DNA of 61,289 nucleotides from Pseudomonas defluvii. GTDB lineage: Bacteria > Pseudomonadota > Gammaproteobacteria > Pseudomonadales > Pseudomonadaceae. Under the pieces are notes generated by a model. The model saw only the letters and a list, made by a program, of their open reading frames with translations. It was not told the origin of the DNA and ran no database searches. Below, one piece after another: positions 9,267 to 15,991 of this stretch. The stretch lies in the NCBI RefSeq assembly GCF_001695625.1, contig NZ_MBPN01000020.1, forward strand, positions 1-61,289. Direction: 5' to 3'. Numbering within the stretch: position 1 is the first letter of the stretch; each line of letters starts with the position of its first letter. Both the position numbers and the translations under genes were made by a program.

Positions 9267-9674
9267 ATGAAAATTCAAAACGGCGCACTTGCGCCGATGG
9301 GATCGGCTTGCCTGGATAAAGTACTTAATCGCCTAGACAAAGTTAAGTCTGCTGGCGCCAACAAGTGGAAAGCCTGCTGCCCTGCACACGATGACAAGAA
9401 CCCAAGTTTGGCCATTAGCGAAACTTCGGAGGGTGTTGTTTTACTCAAGTGCTGGGCCGGTTGCACAACAAACGAGATTGTCTCGGCAATTGGTCTGGAG
9501 TTGCGTGACTTGTTCCCCGGCGAAAAACAACTACGGCGCGGGCCAAGTAAGGCCGCGATTGAACATGAGCGCATGATTTATCGGATCGGCCAATCACTCC
9601 AGCAGCGAGGGAGTCTGGCAGGTGACGACCTGGTGCGCTTCAACCTCGCCAAGCAGCGCCTGGGGGTCAAATGA
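9267..9674 (+). CDS. CHC2 zinc-finger primase-like protein
   Basis: A 135-residue protein with a DnaG-type zinc ribbon: C38 and H41 in CCPAHDDKNPSLAI, and C62 and C66 in LLKCWAGC. In phage P4 alpha and phage primases this domain precedes a TOPRIM or archaeo-eukaryotic primase domain. Here only the zinc domain and a short helical tail are present, so catalytic primase activity cannot be assumed; it may recruit a host primase or recognise priming sites. It overlaps the ATPase gene by four bases (ATGA), suggesting the two act as a pair. Confidence 0.88.
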   Translation: MKIQNGALAPMGSACLDKVLNRLDKVKSAGANKWKACCPAHDDKNPSLAISETSEGVVLLKCWAGCTTNEIVSAIGLELRDLFPGEKQLRRGPSKAAIEHERMIYRIGQSLQQRGSLAGDDLVRFNLAKQRLGVK

Positions 9675-10924
9675 CGACTGATCGATTTGCCGAAGAATGG
9701 ACAGAACCACTCAGCGCGATCACCCGAGAGGCAGCGCCAGCAGTATGGAAAGTGAAGGTGGCCAGTGCTGCGTCGATCAAGCCCGTTGCCATCCGATGGC
9801 TGTGGCCCGGCTGGCTGGCCAAGGGGAAGCTACACATCCTCGCTGGCGCTGGCGGTACCGGGAAAACCACGCTGTTGATCGGCCTGATCGCCACCATCAC
9901 CACGGGCGGGCGCTGGCCTGACGGCAGCCGTTGCAGCGAGCCGGGCAATGCACTGATCTGGTCGAGCGAGGATGACCCTGCCGATACGTTGATTCCCCGA
10001 TTGACCGCTGCTGGCGCCGACATGAGCCGCGTCTACATCATCCAAGGACGCACCAACGCCCAGGGTGACGCTGACCCCTTTGACCCGGCCAACGACATTG
10101 CCCTGCTGCGAGAGACGGCAAACGAGATTGGCGGCGTGTCGCTGCTGATGCTCGACCCAATCGTCAGCGCTGTGAAGGGCGACATGCACAAGGCCAACGA
10201 CGTGCGCCGGGCGCTGCAGGGCGTGGTGGATTTTGCGGAGCAGAACCTATGCGCCATCGTGGGAATTTCTCACTTCGCCAAGGGCGGCGCTGGCTCATCA
10301 CCGACCGATCGGGTGATCGGCTCACAGGCTTTCTCTGCGCTGGCGCGAACGGTGCTAGTGGCAGCCAAACAGGAAGACTCCGACCTGCGCGTGCTGGCGC
10401 GGGCAAAGTCGAACATCGGCACCGATGAGGGTGGCGTCTCCTACACCATCGAGACTTGCACCATCGATGGTGACATCACGACGACACACGTTGCCTGGGG
10501 CGATCTGATCGAAGGGTCAGCCAGGGAGATTCTCGGCGACGTTGAGGGGGCCGATGACGACACCCGCCCGGATGACGATGATCCGTCAGAAGCATTACGG
10601 CGAATTCTCAAAGACGGCCCGATGATCGGAAAGCAGGCAAAAAGCCTGATGACAGAGAACGGCTACAGCGCCAAGCAGACCCGCACCGCACGCGAAAAAC
10701 TATCGGTTGTGACAGTGCGCGAGGGCTTCGGGAAGGAGATTAAAACCCTCTGGTCGCTACCCCAGGCCGAAGGTGCGTTTTCGGCATTTCCGCCATTCGT
10801 GCCCATTGGTGCCCCATTCGTGCCGGAGAAAGAACAAGGGCACGAATGGGAAAAAAGGGCACGAATGGATGAAACGGCACCAATGGAAGAACCGGAGGTG
10901 GGCGAGGACGAGGTGGCCATATGA
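9671..10924 (+). CDS. RepA-like AAA ATPase / replicative helicase
   Basis: A 417-residue RecA-fold ATPase of the AAA_25/RepA type. Walker A is GAGGTGKT at residues 59-66, and Walker B is near residue 160 in SLLMLDPI. This family includes the hexameric helicase RepA of plasmid RSF1010. A winged-helix-like segment (EALRRILKDGPMIGKQAKSL) lies near residues 300-350. The last 45 residues are encoded over the second iteron array, which explains their odd Pro- and acid-rich composition (PPFVPIGAPFVPEKEQ). With the CHC2 protein it may form a split version of the P4 alpha primase-helicase. The stop overlaps the next gene. Confidence 0.9.
   Translation: MTTDRFAEEWTEPLSAITREAAPAVWKVKVASAASIKPVAIRWLWPGWLAKGKLHILAGAGGTGKTTLLIGLIATITTGGRWPDGSRCSEPGNALIWSSEDDPADTLIPRLTAAGADMSRVYIIQGRTNAQGDADPFDPANDIALLRETANEIGGVSLLMLDPIVSAVKGDMHKANDVRRALQGVVDFAEQNLCAIVGISHFAKGGAGSSPTDRVIGSQAFSALARTVLVAAKQEDSDLRVLARAKSNIGTDEGGVSYTIETCTIDGDITTTHVAWGDLIEGSAREILGDVEGADDDTRPDDDDPSEALRRILKDGPMIGKQAKSLMTENGYSAKQTRTAREKLSVVTVREGFGKEIKTLWSLPQAEGAFSAFPPFVPIGAPFVPEKEQGHEWEKRARMDETAPMEEPEVGEDEVAI
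10794..10885. repeat. Iteron array 2 inside the ATPase gene, inverted copy of array 1
   Basis: Rightward CATTCGTGCC-type copies at 10794, 10804 (one mismatch) and 10815; leftward copies at 10839, 10858 and 10876 (one mismatch). Spacings 10, 11 then 19, 18 mirror array 1 exactly. A central stretch of over 30 bases is identical to the complement of array 1. The block is fully coding, so it meets protein and site constraints together. Two distant inverted arrays flanking the replication genes recall P4 ori and crr. Confidence 0.85.
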
Positions 10925-11214
10925 GCACCGCCATCGACTACCTGGCGCAACATGGGCTGTCGGCTCGCAAGAAGGGAAACCGGGTAGTCGTATCGCCCAG
11001 GGCAATGGTCACGGATGACCTACAGAAGTACATCCGGGCACACCGACTTGAACTGCTGGCAGAGTTGGCGGCGAATGACGGTGTAGAGCGCCGCTGTCAC
11101 TGGCAGGTCATGAGGGGCGACAAAGTGCTCTGCACGATGATCGGCGAGCCCATGACGCGAGCGGAAGCCTTGGAGGTCGTTCGGTGGCGCTGGCCAGACG
11201 CCGACCTTGCATAG
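10921..11214 (+). CDS. Small protein with TubC-N-like start
   Basis: A 97-residue protein whose ATG overlaps the ATPase stop (ATGA). The first 50 residues (AIDYLAQHGLSARKKGNRVV, then RAHRLELLAELAAND) have the helix-strand-helix pattern of the TubC N-terminal docking fold seen in many small phage and island proteins. The C-terminal half (CHWQVMRGDKVLCTMIGEPM) looks like a compact beta domain. It closes the replication operon. A protein-docking role is inferred from fold resemblance only. Confidence 0.75.
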   Translation: MSTAIDYLAQHGLSARKKGNRVVVSPRAMVTDDLQKYIRAHRLELLAELAANDGVERRCHWQVMRGDKVLCTMIGEPMTRAEALEVVRWRWPDADLA

Positions 11215-11388
11215 GTTCCCGCCAGTGGTGGCATCGAGGGGTGTCGTTCTTGCGGAGTCCTCGCCAACAACCCCTATCGGGGGAAGACAGCTAACGCTCG
11301 CACCGTTACCTGACCGTTATCAGCGATGCGAGCAGTTTTGCGCGCATCAACTCCCGCCAATGGCGGTTGGATCTCAGAGACTGGAATC

Positions 11389-12684
11389 ATGAACACGCTG
11401 CACGTCACCATCACCGATGCCGAGATACGCAAGCAAGCCGCTGGCTCTGTGCGCCAGTTGCGCGACCCACGCTTTCCTGAGTTGCGGTTTCGCTACTCAA
11501 CCACCGACCGTACCAAGGGCGCCTGGCACGTCGTGGTGCGCGGAAAGTGGGGCAAGGCCGGTAATTATCCAAGCATCAATGCCAAGCTGATGCAGGCCAC
11601 TTTGCCCGCGATTCTCGCCCGCCGCTCTATTGATCCCGACGCCACATCAACCACGACCAGCTGGACCACAGTGGGTGACGTGCTGACCTGGTACGCCGAC
11701 CGCATGAGTCGCGACCGTGGATTGTCCGCCAAGCGCAAAGCAAGCGCCCAGTCTGCGCTGCGTTGTCACCTGATGCCACGGCTGCAAGCGCTGGAGTTGG
11801 CCAGCCTCAACCGCGCCAGCCTCGACCGCCTGCTGATGTGGCCGATGCAAGAGCAGTACGAACTGTCGTTTGTGCGCTCGGTGTATGGCGTGCTGGCCGT
11901 GGCGTTCCGGCAAGCCACGCGCCTGGCACTGCTGGGCGTCAACCCTATGGCCACCCTCAAATACACCGACTTTGTGCAAACCCGGATCAAGCCAAAGCCC
12001 GCCCAACTGCGCGGTGATGACCTGCCAGCACTGCTGCAGGACCTTGCAGAACGGATCGAGCGTGCGCCGCTGGAGTCGATGCTGGCGCTGATGATGCTCT
12101 GTCACGGCACGCGCTTAGGGGAAACCCGGCAGGCGCGCTGGAAGAATCTAAACCTCGGCACAGGTCAATGGTTCATCCCCGCACCGGACACCAAGACCAA
12201 GGCCGAGCACGTGCTGCCACTGACCGCGCAAGCCTGCGCCCTGATCGAGCGTTATCGGAGCCTTCAGCAGGCCAGCGGGTATCAAGGGCCATTCCTGTTC
12301 CCTGGGCGCGCTGGTGGGGCCATTAGTGCGGCCATGGCCAGCACGCTATTCAAGGGGATGACCAAGGGCGAATGGTCGAGCCATGACCTGCGCAAGGTGG
12401 CGCGCACCGCCTGGGCGGATCTGGGTGTGGATTACATGGTGGGCGAGATGCTGTTGAACCACGCCATGAAAGACCTCGATGCCACTTACATCCACACCAC
12501 CGCCGAGGGCCTGAAACGCCGAGCGCTTGAACTATGGCATCAGCACCTCGACACGCAAGGCTTCAGCACGCTGCACACCGAGACACCGCCGAGACAGGAA
12601 AACACCACCAATTCGCTCCAGCCCTTGAACGACGTGCCTGACAGCGCGAACGAATGTCCATCCCAAGGGAGGAACCACGATTGA
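11389..12684 (+). CDS. Second tyrosine recombinase
   Basis: A 431-residue integrase-family protein with all catalytic positions: Arg in MLCHGTRLGE, the HxxR box in SSHDLRKVAR, His in LLNHAMKD and Tyr in ATYIHTT. Its N-terminal arm domain (VTITDAEIRKQAAGSVRQLR) differs from that of the first integrase, so it is not a duplicate. The ATG at 11389 is preferred because the longer reading starts in a segment without a ribosome binding site. It follows 174 bases of non-coding sequence. It may resolve multimers, invert DNA between the iteron arrays or be a relic of another element; none of this is shown. Confidence 0.9.
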   Translation: MNTLHVTITDAEIRKQAAGSVRQLRDPRFPELRFRYSTTDRTKGAWHVVVRGKWGKAGNYPSINAKLMQATLPAILARRSIDPDATSTTTSWTTVGDVLTWYADRMSRDRGLSAKRKASAQSALRCHLMPRLQALELASLNRASLDRLLMWPMQEQYELSFVRSVYGVLAVAFRQATRLALLGVNPMATLKYTDFVQTRIKPKPAQLRGDDLPALLQDLAERIERAPLESMLALMMLCHGTRLGETRQARWKNLNLGTGQWFIPAPDTKTKAEHVLPLTAQACALIERYRSLQQASGYQGPFLFPGRAGGAISAAMASTLFKGMTKGEWSSHDLRKVARTAWADLGVDYMVGEMLLNHAMKDLDATYIHTTAEGLKRRALELWHQHLDTQGFSTLHTETPPRQENTTNSLQPLNDVPDSANECPSQGRNHD

Positions 12685-12785
12685 AAAATTACCACCGACG
12701 CCTGCAACGGCTTGATGGGAGCGAACCCGCTCACTCGGCATAGCAAGCCGCAGAAACCCACCTTTTAATCACTGGAAAACACCGC

Positions 12786-13646
12786 ATGACCATTAGCCAA
12801 GCCCGCAAAACAGATAACGAGAAGACCCTAAAGCAACTTCAAAATGAAAAGGCGGAACTTGAACGCCAGGCTGAAACGATAACCGCGCAGCGGGAGCCTC
12901 TAAAGATCGAGCTGGACGGCTTTCCAGTTGGTCGCGATTGTTCCGCCGAGCAGTGGGAGCAACGCAACCAGGTACTCGATCAGCTCTCCAGCTTAGAGCG
13001 CGAGGAAGGCAGGCGCGACGCCAAAATTACGGGCCTTCAATGGAGCATCAATCGCCTGACCGCACTGCTCGGCGCTGACAAGCAGATCGTGGCAAGCGGC
13101 AAGCGCGAACAAGAGCTGACTGAAGAGATCGAGCGGTTGCAGGACAGCGCGGAGCGCGTGCGCAGCTCGATTACCGATATCCAAGCCAGCCACGAAGCCG
13201 CAGCCAGCGCCGCTGCCGATGCCTTAGAACAAGCTGCGCGAGCCCGAGCCAAGGCAACCGCGGCAGGTGACAGCAAAGCCGGTAGTGAAGCCGCTAAGGC
13301 GATACAGGAGGCCACGACCGCCAATCAGAACGCCCGACAGGCGAAAGAGGCAGATGCTCCTTTGCTCTCGGCCTTGTCAGCGGAAGTCGAGGCAATTAAA
13401 GCCCAGCTCAATCAGGCGAACCAGGGTCGCGAGACAGCTCGGAAACAGATCCTCGCAGCCCAGGTCGCCAAGCTTGAGGACGAATGGGATTGTAAAGTTC
13501 AGGAGCTGATAGGGGTGGGCAAGCAACTGGTCAAGCTGGGCAGCGCTGATAAGTTCCGCGACCTCAAAATACCCAGCCTATCTAGCCTTGATCGCTCCAT
13601 TAGCTACAGAGATCTGCTCGACGATCCTTCGGTGCTGGAAGGGTGA
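12786..13646 (+). CDS. Coiled-coil protein of unknown function (cargo)
   Basis: A 286-residue soluble protein that is nearly all charged alpha helix. Residues 10-125 and 185-245 show heptad patterns (LKQLQNEKAELERQAETI; QELTEEIERLQDSAERVRSS), separated by an Ala-rich segment around residues 130-185. The C-terminal 40 residues are non-helical (DLKIPSLSSLDRSISYRDLL) and may bind a partner. No nuclease, ATPase or membrane motif is seen. It shares GTGA with the next gene, so the two form a tight operon at the distal end of the element, where satellites often carry accessory or anti-phage genes. Confidence 0.82.
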   Translation: MTISQARKTDNEKTLKQLQNEKAELERQAETITAQREPLKIELDGFPVGRDCSAEQWEQRNQVLDQLSSLEREEGRRDAKITGLQWSINRLTALLGADKQIVASGKREQELTEEIERLQDSAERVRSSITDIQASHEAAASAAADALEQAARARAKATAAGDSKAGSEAAKAIQEATTANQNARQAKEADAPLLSALSAEVEAIKAQLNQANQGRETARKQILAAQVAKLEDEWDCKVQELIGVGKQLVKLGSADKFRDLKIPSLSSLDRSISYRDLLDDPSVLEG

Positions 13647-14005
13647 GCCGGGATCACAAGAGGCTGACCCGCTATCGAGCGAAGGTGGCCACTACAACTG
13701 GGCGGCTGTTGAGTAATAGCTTTGAAATGCTGGGGCAGAAGCCTGTTTTTTGGTCTGTCATCTGCTGGGATGCAGTGAAGGCCCAGGGCGAACGGGCCGT
13801 TATCCGACCGTTCTCTACCCAGCAACGAGCAGAGTGGGCTGAGGGAGTGCTTACAGCCCACTACCCTGACAGACATTACGCGCTGATCCGGGAAGTCTCG
13901 CAGAGTGATGTGAGCACTGCACAGATGGAGGTATTCGAGAGCGCTGCAATGGATGATGTGTTCGCGTTAGAGCTGGGGAAGAAGTACAGCGCCTCACCCG
14001 ATTAG
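13643..14005 (+). CDS. Unknown partner of the coiled-coil protein (cargo)
   Basis: A 120-residue protein starting at a GTG that overlaps the previous stop (GTGA). The start is basic (MSRDHKRLTRYRAKVATTTG), the middle has aromatic-rich segments (QKPVFWSVICWDAV) and the end is acidic. I recognise no family. Strict coupling to the coiled-coil gene suggests the two products work together. A hairpin follows 20 bases after the stop. Confidence 0.72.
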   Translation: MSRDHKRLTRYRAKVATTTGRLLSNSFEMLGQKPVFWSVICWDAVKAQGERAVIRPFSTQQRAEWAEGVLTAHYPDRHYALIREVSQSDVSTAQMEVFESAAMDDVFALELGKKYSASPD

Positions 14006-14024
14006 CGCAAGCACAAGGCATAGC

Positions 14025-14053
14025 AGCCGCCACGGAGGCAACTCCTGGCGGCT
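14025..14053 (+). terminator. Hairpin closing the cargo operon
   Basis: AGCCGCCA (14025-14032) pairs with TGGCGGCT (14046-14053), with an inner GGAG/CTCC stem and a GCAA loop. The T-tail is weak, but the stem is strong and correctly placed. Confidence 0.6.
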
Positions 14054-14479
14054 TCCATTTGTGTACGATCATTCGCGCCTAGGCGCTGGCCTGACGCCCT
14101 GGAAGCGCTGGGGACCCTGGCGGTATTTGGAGGGCACGGGTACCGGAACTCGCGGTAGCCAGCTACATACGAAAATTTTACAGGGGGTTGGTTGTTGTTT
14201 TGTCAAAGCGACCGAATCCCCGCTCCACAAGGGGTTGAACAGAAAAACTAAGCAACCAGCCGACCTTCAGGTGTGGACATTCCCCAACCGAGCGCGTCGT
14301 GCACACACCACTGGTGGATGGACGCCGGTTAATGGCGAAAGCTTCCAACCTCGATCTGAGGGCGGGCCAGAGCTGGACCGCCGAAGGTTCGACGAGAGCT
14401 CGACGAAGGATCAATGACAACCAAGAGTGTAATTGCCCAACCTGTAATGCGGAGTGCAGATCCGCGCCACAGACTCAAA
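14054..14479. other. Non-coding right end of the element
   Basis: Open frames exist on both strands (for example 14061-14417 plus and 14178-14420 minus), but none has a convincing ribosome binding site, codon pattern or recognisable product. I see no gene here. Confidence 0.5.
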
Positions 14480-14503
14480 TGTGAGTAGGATTGTGAGTAG
14501 AGG
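14480..14503. repeat. Arm-type integrase repeats, right end
   Basis: TGTGAGTAGGAT at 14480-14491 is followed directly by the diverged copy TGTGAGTAGAGG at 14492-14503. The 12-base phase is the same as in the left-end pair. This supports a functional pair of integrase arm sites. Confidence 0.75.
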
Positions 14504-14552
14504 TATCCTCAACTCTGAGGACACCCTATAAATTACGTAGCTTGTAAGGCAA

Positions 14553-14570
14553 AGTTCGAGTCTCCCTCGG
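14553..14570 (+). repeat. attR core
   Basis: An exact copy of the 18-bp attL core, followed by GCACCA rather than GGCACCA. Only the T-arm and acceptor part of the tRNA is present, so this copy is non-functional and marks the element's right boundary. Confidence 0.9.
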
Positions 14571-14619
14571 GCACCAAACAGCAGTAACTGAACGGTTCTA
14601 CCAACCTTCAGATCCAGAA

Positions 14620-14646
14620 AAACCGGCCAATTGAGCCGGTTTTTTT
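14620..14646 (+). terminator. Ancestral host terminator of tRNA-Leu
   Basis: AAACCGGC (14620-14627) pairs with GCCGGTTT (14635-14642), followed by a T-run. It lies 50 bases beyond attR, where the tRNA terminator stood before integration, and resembles the element's own copy at 5962-5987. Confidence 0.85.
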
Positions 14647-14695
14647 GTGCCTGCGCTACGCCGATGCCTGCCTGCGGACTCAAGGAAGAACCACC

Positions 14696-15193
14696 ATGGG
14701 GCTGACCAGCACGATATCCCTCTATGACAGCCGATGGCCTGCCCTCTTTCTCTGCGCCAAAGAGCAAATCGAGGCGGCGTTCGGCACTGAGCTTGTTGCC
14801 ATTCACCATGTCGGAAGCACCGCTGTTCCAGGGCTTGCGGCCAAGCCCGAGATTGACCTTCTCATTGAAGTTTCGGCGCACCTGAACGAAGCCCGCCGAG
14901 ACACCGTCATGCGTGAGCTCGGCTACGCACGGGGAAGTGATCTGTCCGCAGGCCACCATTTTTATCGCCGCGATGTTGATGGCATACGAACCCATAAGGC
15001 CCACGTTTGCCTCACTGGCCATCGTCAAATCGAACGCATGCTTCACTTCCGGGATCGCCTCAGGCGCGACCCCGTTCTTCGCCAGCAGTATCAAGACTTG
15101 AAACTTGAGCTGGAAGCCAGCAACACCGGCGGCATCGGTGAATACCTGGCAAAGAAGGCGCCTTTTATCGACGGAGTAATGGGGCCCACCTAG
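14696..15193 (+). CDS. GrpB/UPF0157 nucleotidyltransferase-fold protein
   Basis: A 165-residue protein of the GrpB family. The nucleotidyltransferase-type core VAIHHVGSTAVPGLAAKPEI is followed by DLLIEV. The ATG at 14696 has AAGGA upstream. It is the first host gene right of the integrated element and is transcribed away from it. GrpB-like proteins resemble nucleotidyltransferases, and some are fused to CoaE, but the substrate is generally unknown. Normal length, no oddities. Confidence 0.88.
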   Translation: MGLTSTISLYDSRWPALFLCAKEQIEAAFGTELVAIHHVGSTAVPGLAAKPEIDLLIEVSAHLNEARRDTVMRELGYARGSDLSAGHHFYRRDVDGIRTHKAHVCLTGHRQIERMLHFRDRLRRDPVLRQQYQDLKLELEASNTGGIGEYLAKKAPFIDGVMGPT

Positions 15194-15514
15194 GCGGCCG
15201 CTGGCCCACCTTCCACCCACCGCCCTCCAGCAACGACACACCGGGCCGTGCTCTTCTAGACTCAATAGGTAGTCGCAGAAAGAACAGAGCACGTCGCTTT
15301 GGTGCAGATGAATCAACAGCGGCGTGGCAAGCTGCCCGTTATGCCCTGAACAGGTGCGGCAAAGACCGCACGGGGCCCAACAAGATGCCCGCTCAGGGTG
15401 CCTGGCCAACGGCCTGAACATGCCACGCTGCCGTGACGTGGTGTGAGTGCCGCAGCCGACACTCTCGGACAATCGACAACCGTCTGGTTTGCTCGTGACC
15501 GTGAGGAATGTTGT
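15194..15514. other. Intergenic region before the formate dehydrogenase operon
   Basis: About 320 bases without a supported gene. It must hold the fds promoter, but I could not identify a clear sigma-54 or sigma-70 pair or a regulator site with confidence. Confidence 0.4.
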
Positions 15515-15991
15515 ATGCCTGATGAGATGTTGCACCTGCCTTTGGTCACCCGTCTGCTGGAGCGCCACAAAGGCGTCCCCGGTGCACTGTTACCGATTCT
15601 TCATGAGATTCAGGAAAGCATCGGTTACATCCCCGATGCCGCTGTCCCCGAGATTGCCCATGCCCTCAACCAGAGCCAGGCCGAGGTTCGTGGGGTCATC
15701 AGCTTCTACCATGACTTTCGCACCGCGCCGCCGGCCCGGCATATCCTGCGCCTGTGCCGGGCCGAGTCCTGCCAGAGTCGCGGCGCCGAGCAGCTCGCCG
15801 CGCAATTGCGCGAACGCCTGCAACTGGACGACCACGGCAGCAGCGCTGACGGCAACATCAGCCTGCGCCCGGTGTATTGCCTTGGCGCCTGCGCCTGCTC
15901 GCCAGCCCTGGAGCTGGATGGCCAGGTGCATGCGCGGCTCAATGCCGAGCGCTTGGATACTCTGCTCGATGCTTGCCAGGAGGACGCATGA
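15515..15991 (+). CDS. fdsG: NAD-dependent formate dehydrogenase gamma subunit
   Basis: A 158-residue NuoE-like thioredoxin-fold subunit carrying a [2Fe-2S] cluster. The cluster cysteines are visible in CRAESCQSRG and, about 40 residues later, CLGACACSP. It hands electrons between the molybdenum subunit and the flavin subunit of the soluble FDH. The ATG at 15515 has GAGG upstream. The stop overlaps the fdsB start (ATGATG). First gene of the operon. Confidence 0.94.
   Translation: MPDEMLHLPLVTRLLERHKGVPGALLPILHEIQESIGYIPDAAVPEIAHALNQSQAEVRGVISFYHDFRTAPPARHILRLCRAESCQSRGAEQLAAQLRERLQLDDHGSSADGNISLRPVYCLGACACSPALELDGQVHARLNAERLDTLLDACQEDA

Larger units (their letters stand above)
5893..14570 (+). 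mobile_element. Satellite-like integrative element in tRNA-Leu
   Basis: About 8.7 kb between two copies of an 18-bp sequence from the tRNA T-arm/acceptor (5893-5910 and 14553-14570). In order it holds a P4-type integrase, an unknown gene, an AlpA-like regulator, an iteron array, a C4-type antisense RNA immunity region, two small genes, a CHC2 primase-like gene, a RepA-like ATPase with a second iteron array in its 3' end, a small gene, a second tyrosine recombinase and a two-gene cargo operon. All genes are on one strand. There are no structural, terminase or lysis genes, so it resembles a phage satellite or satellite-derived island rather than a prophage. The satellite label is inference from gene content. 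Confidence 0.88.

Noticed and set aside
10663..10953. Minus-strand frames opposite the ATPase 3' end that resemble the array 1 translation
   Set aside because: The resemblance comes from the inverted DNA repeat, not from a shared protein.
14061..14417. 118-codon frame at the right end of the element
   Set aside because: No ribosome binding site, low-complexity translation, no partner; the opposite strand frame is no better.
5893..14570. Reading the element as an ordinary prophage remnant
   Set aside because: No capsid, portal, terminase, tail or lysis fragments are present, and the replication/immunity module is intact and P4-like.
14411..15568. Long minus-strand open frame of 385 codons across attR and the GrpB-like gene
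   Set aside because: It lies antisense to the clear GrpB gene, crosses the att site and host boundary, and has no recognisable product or ribosome binding site.
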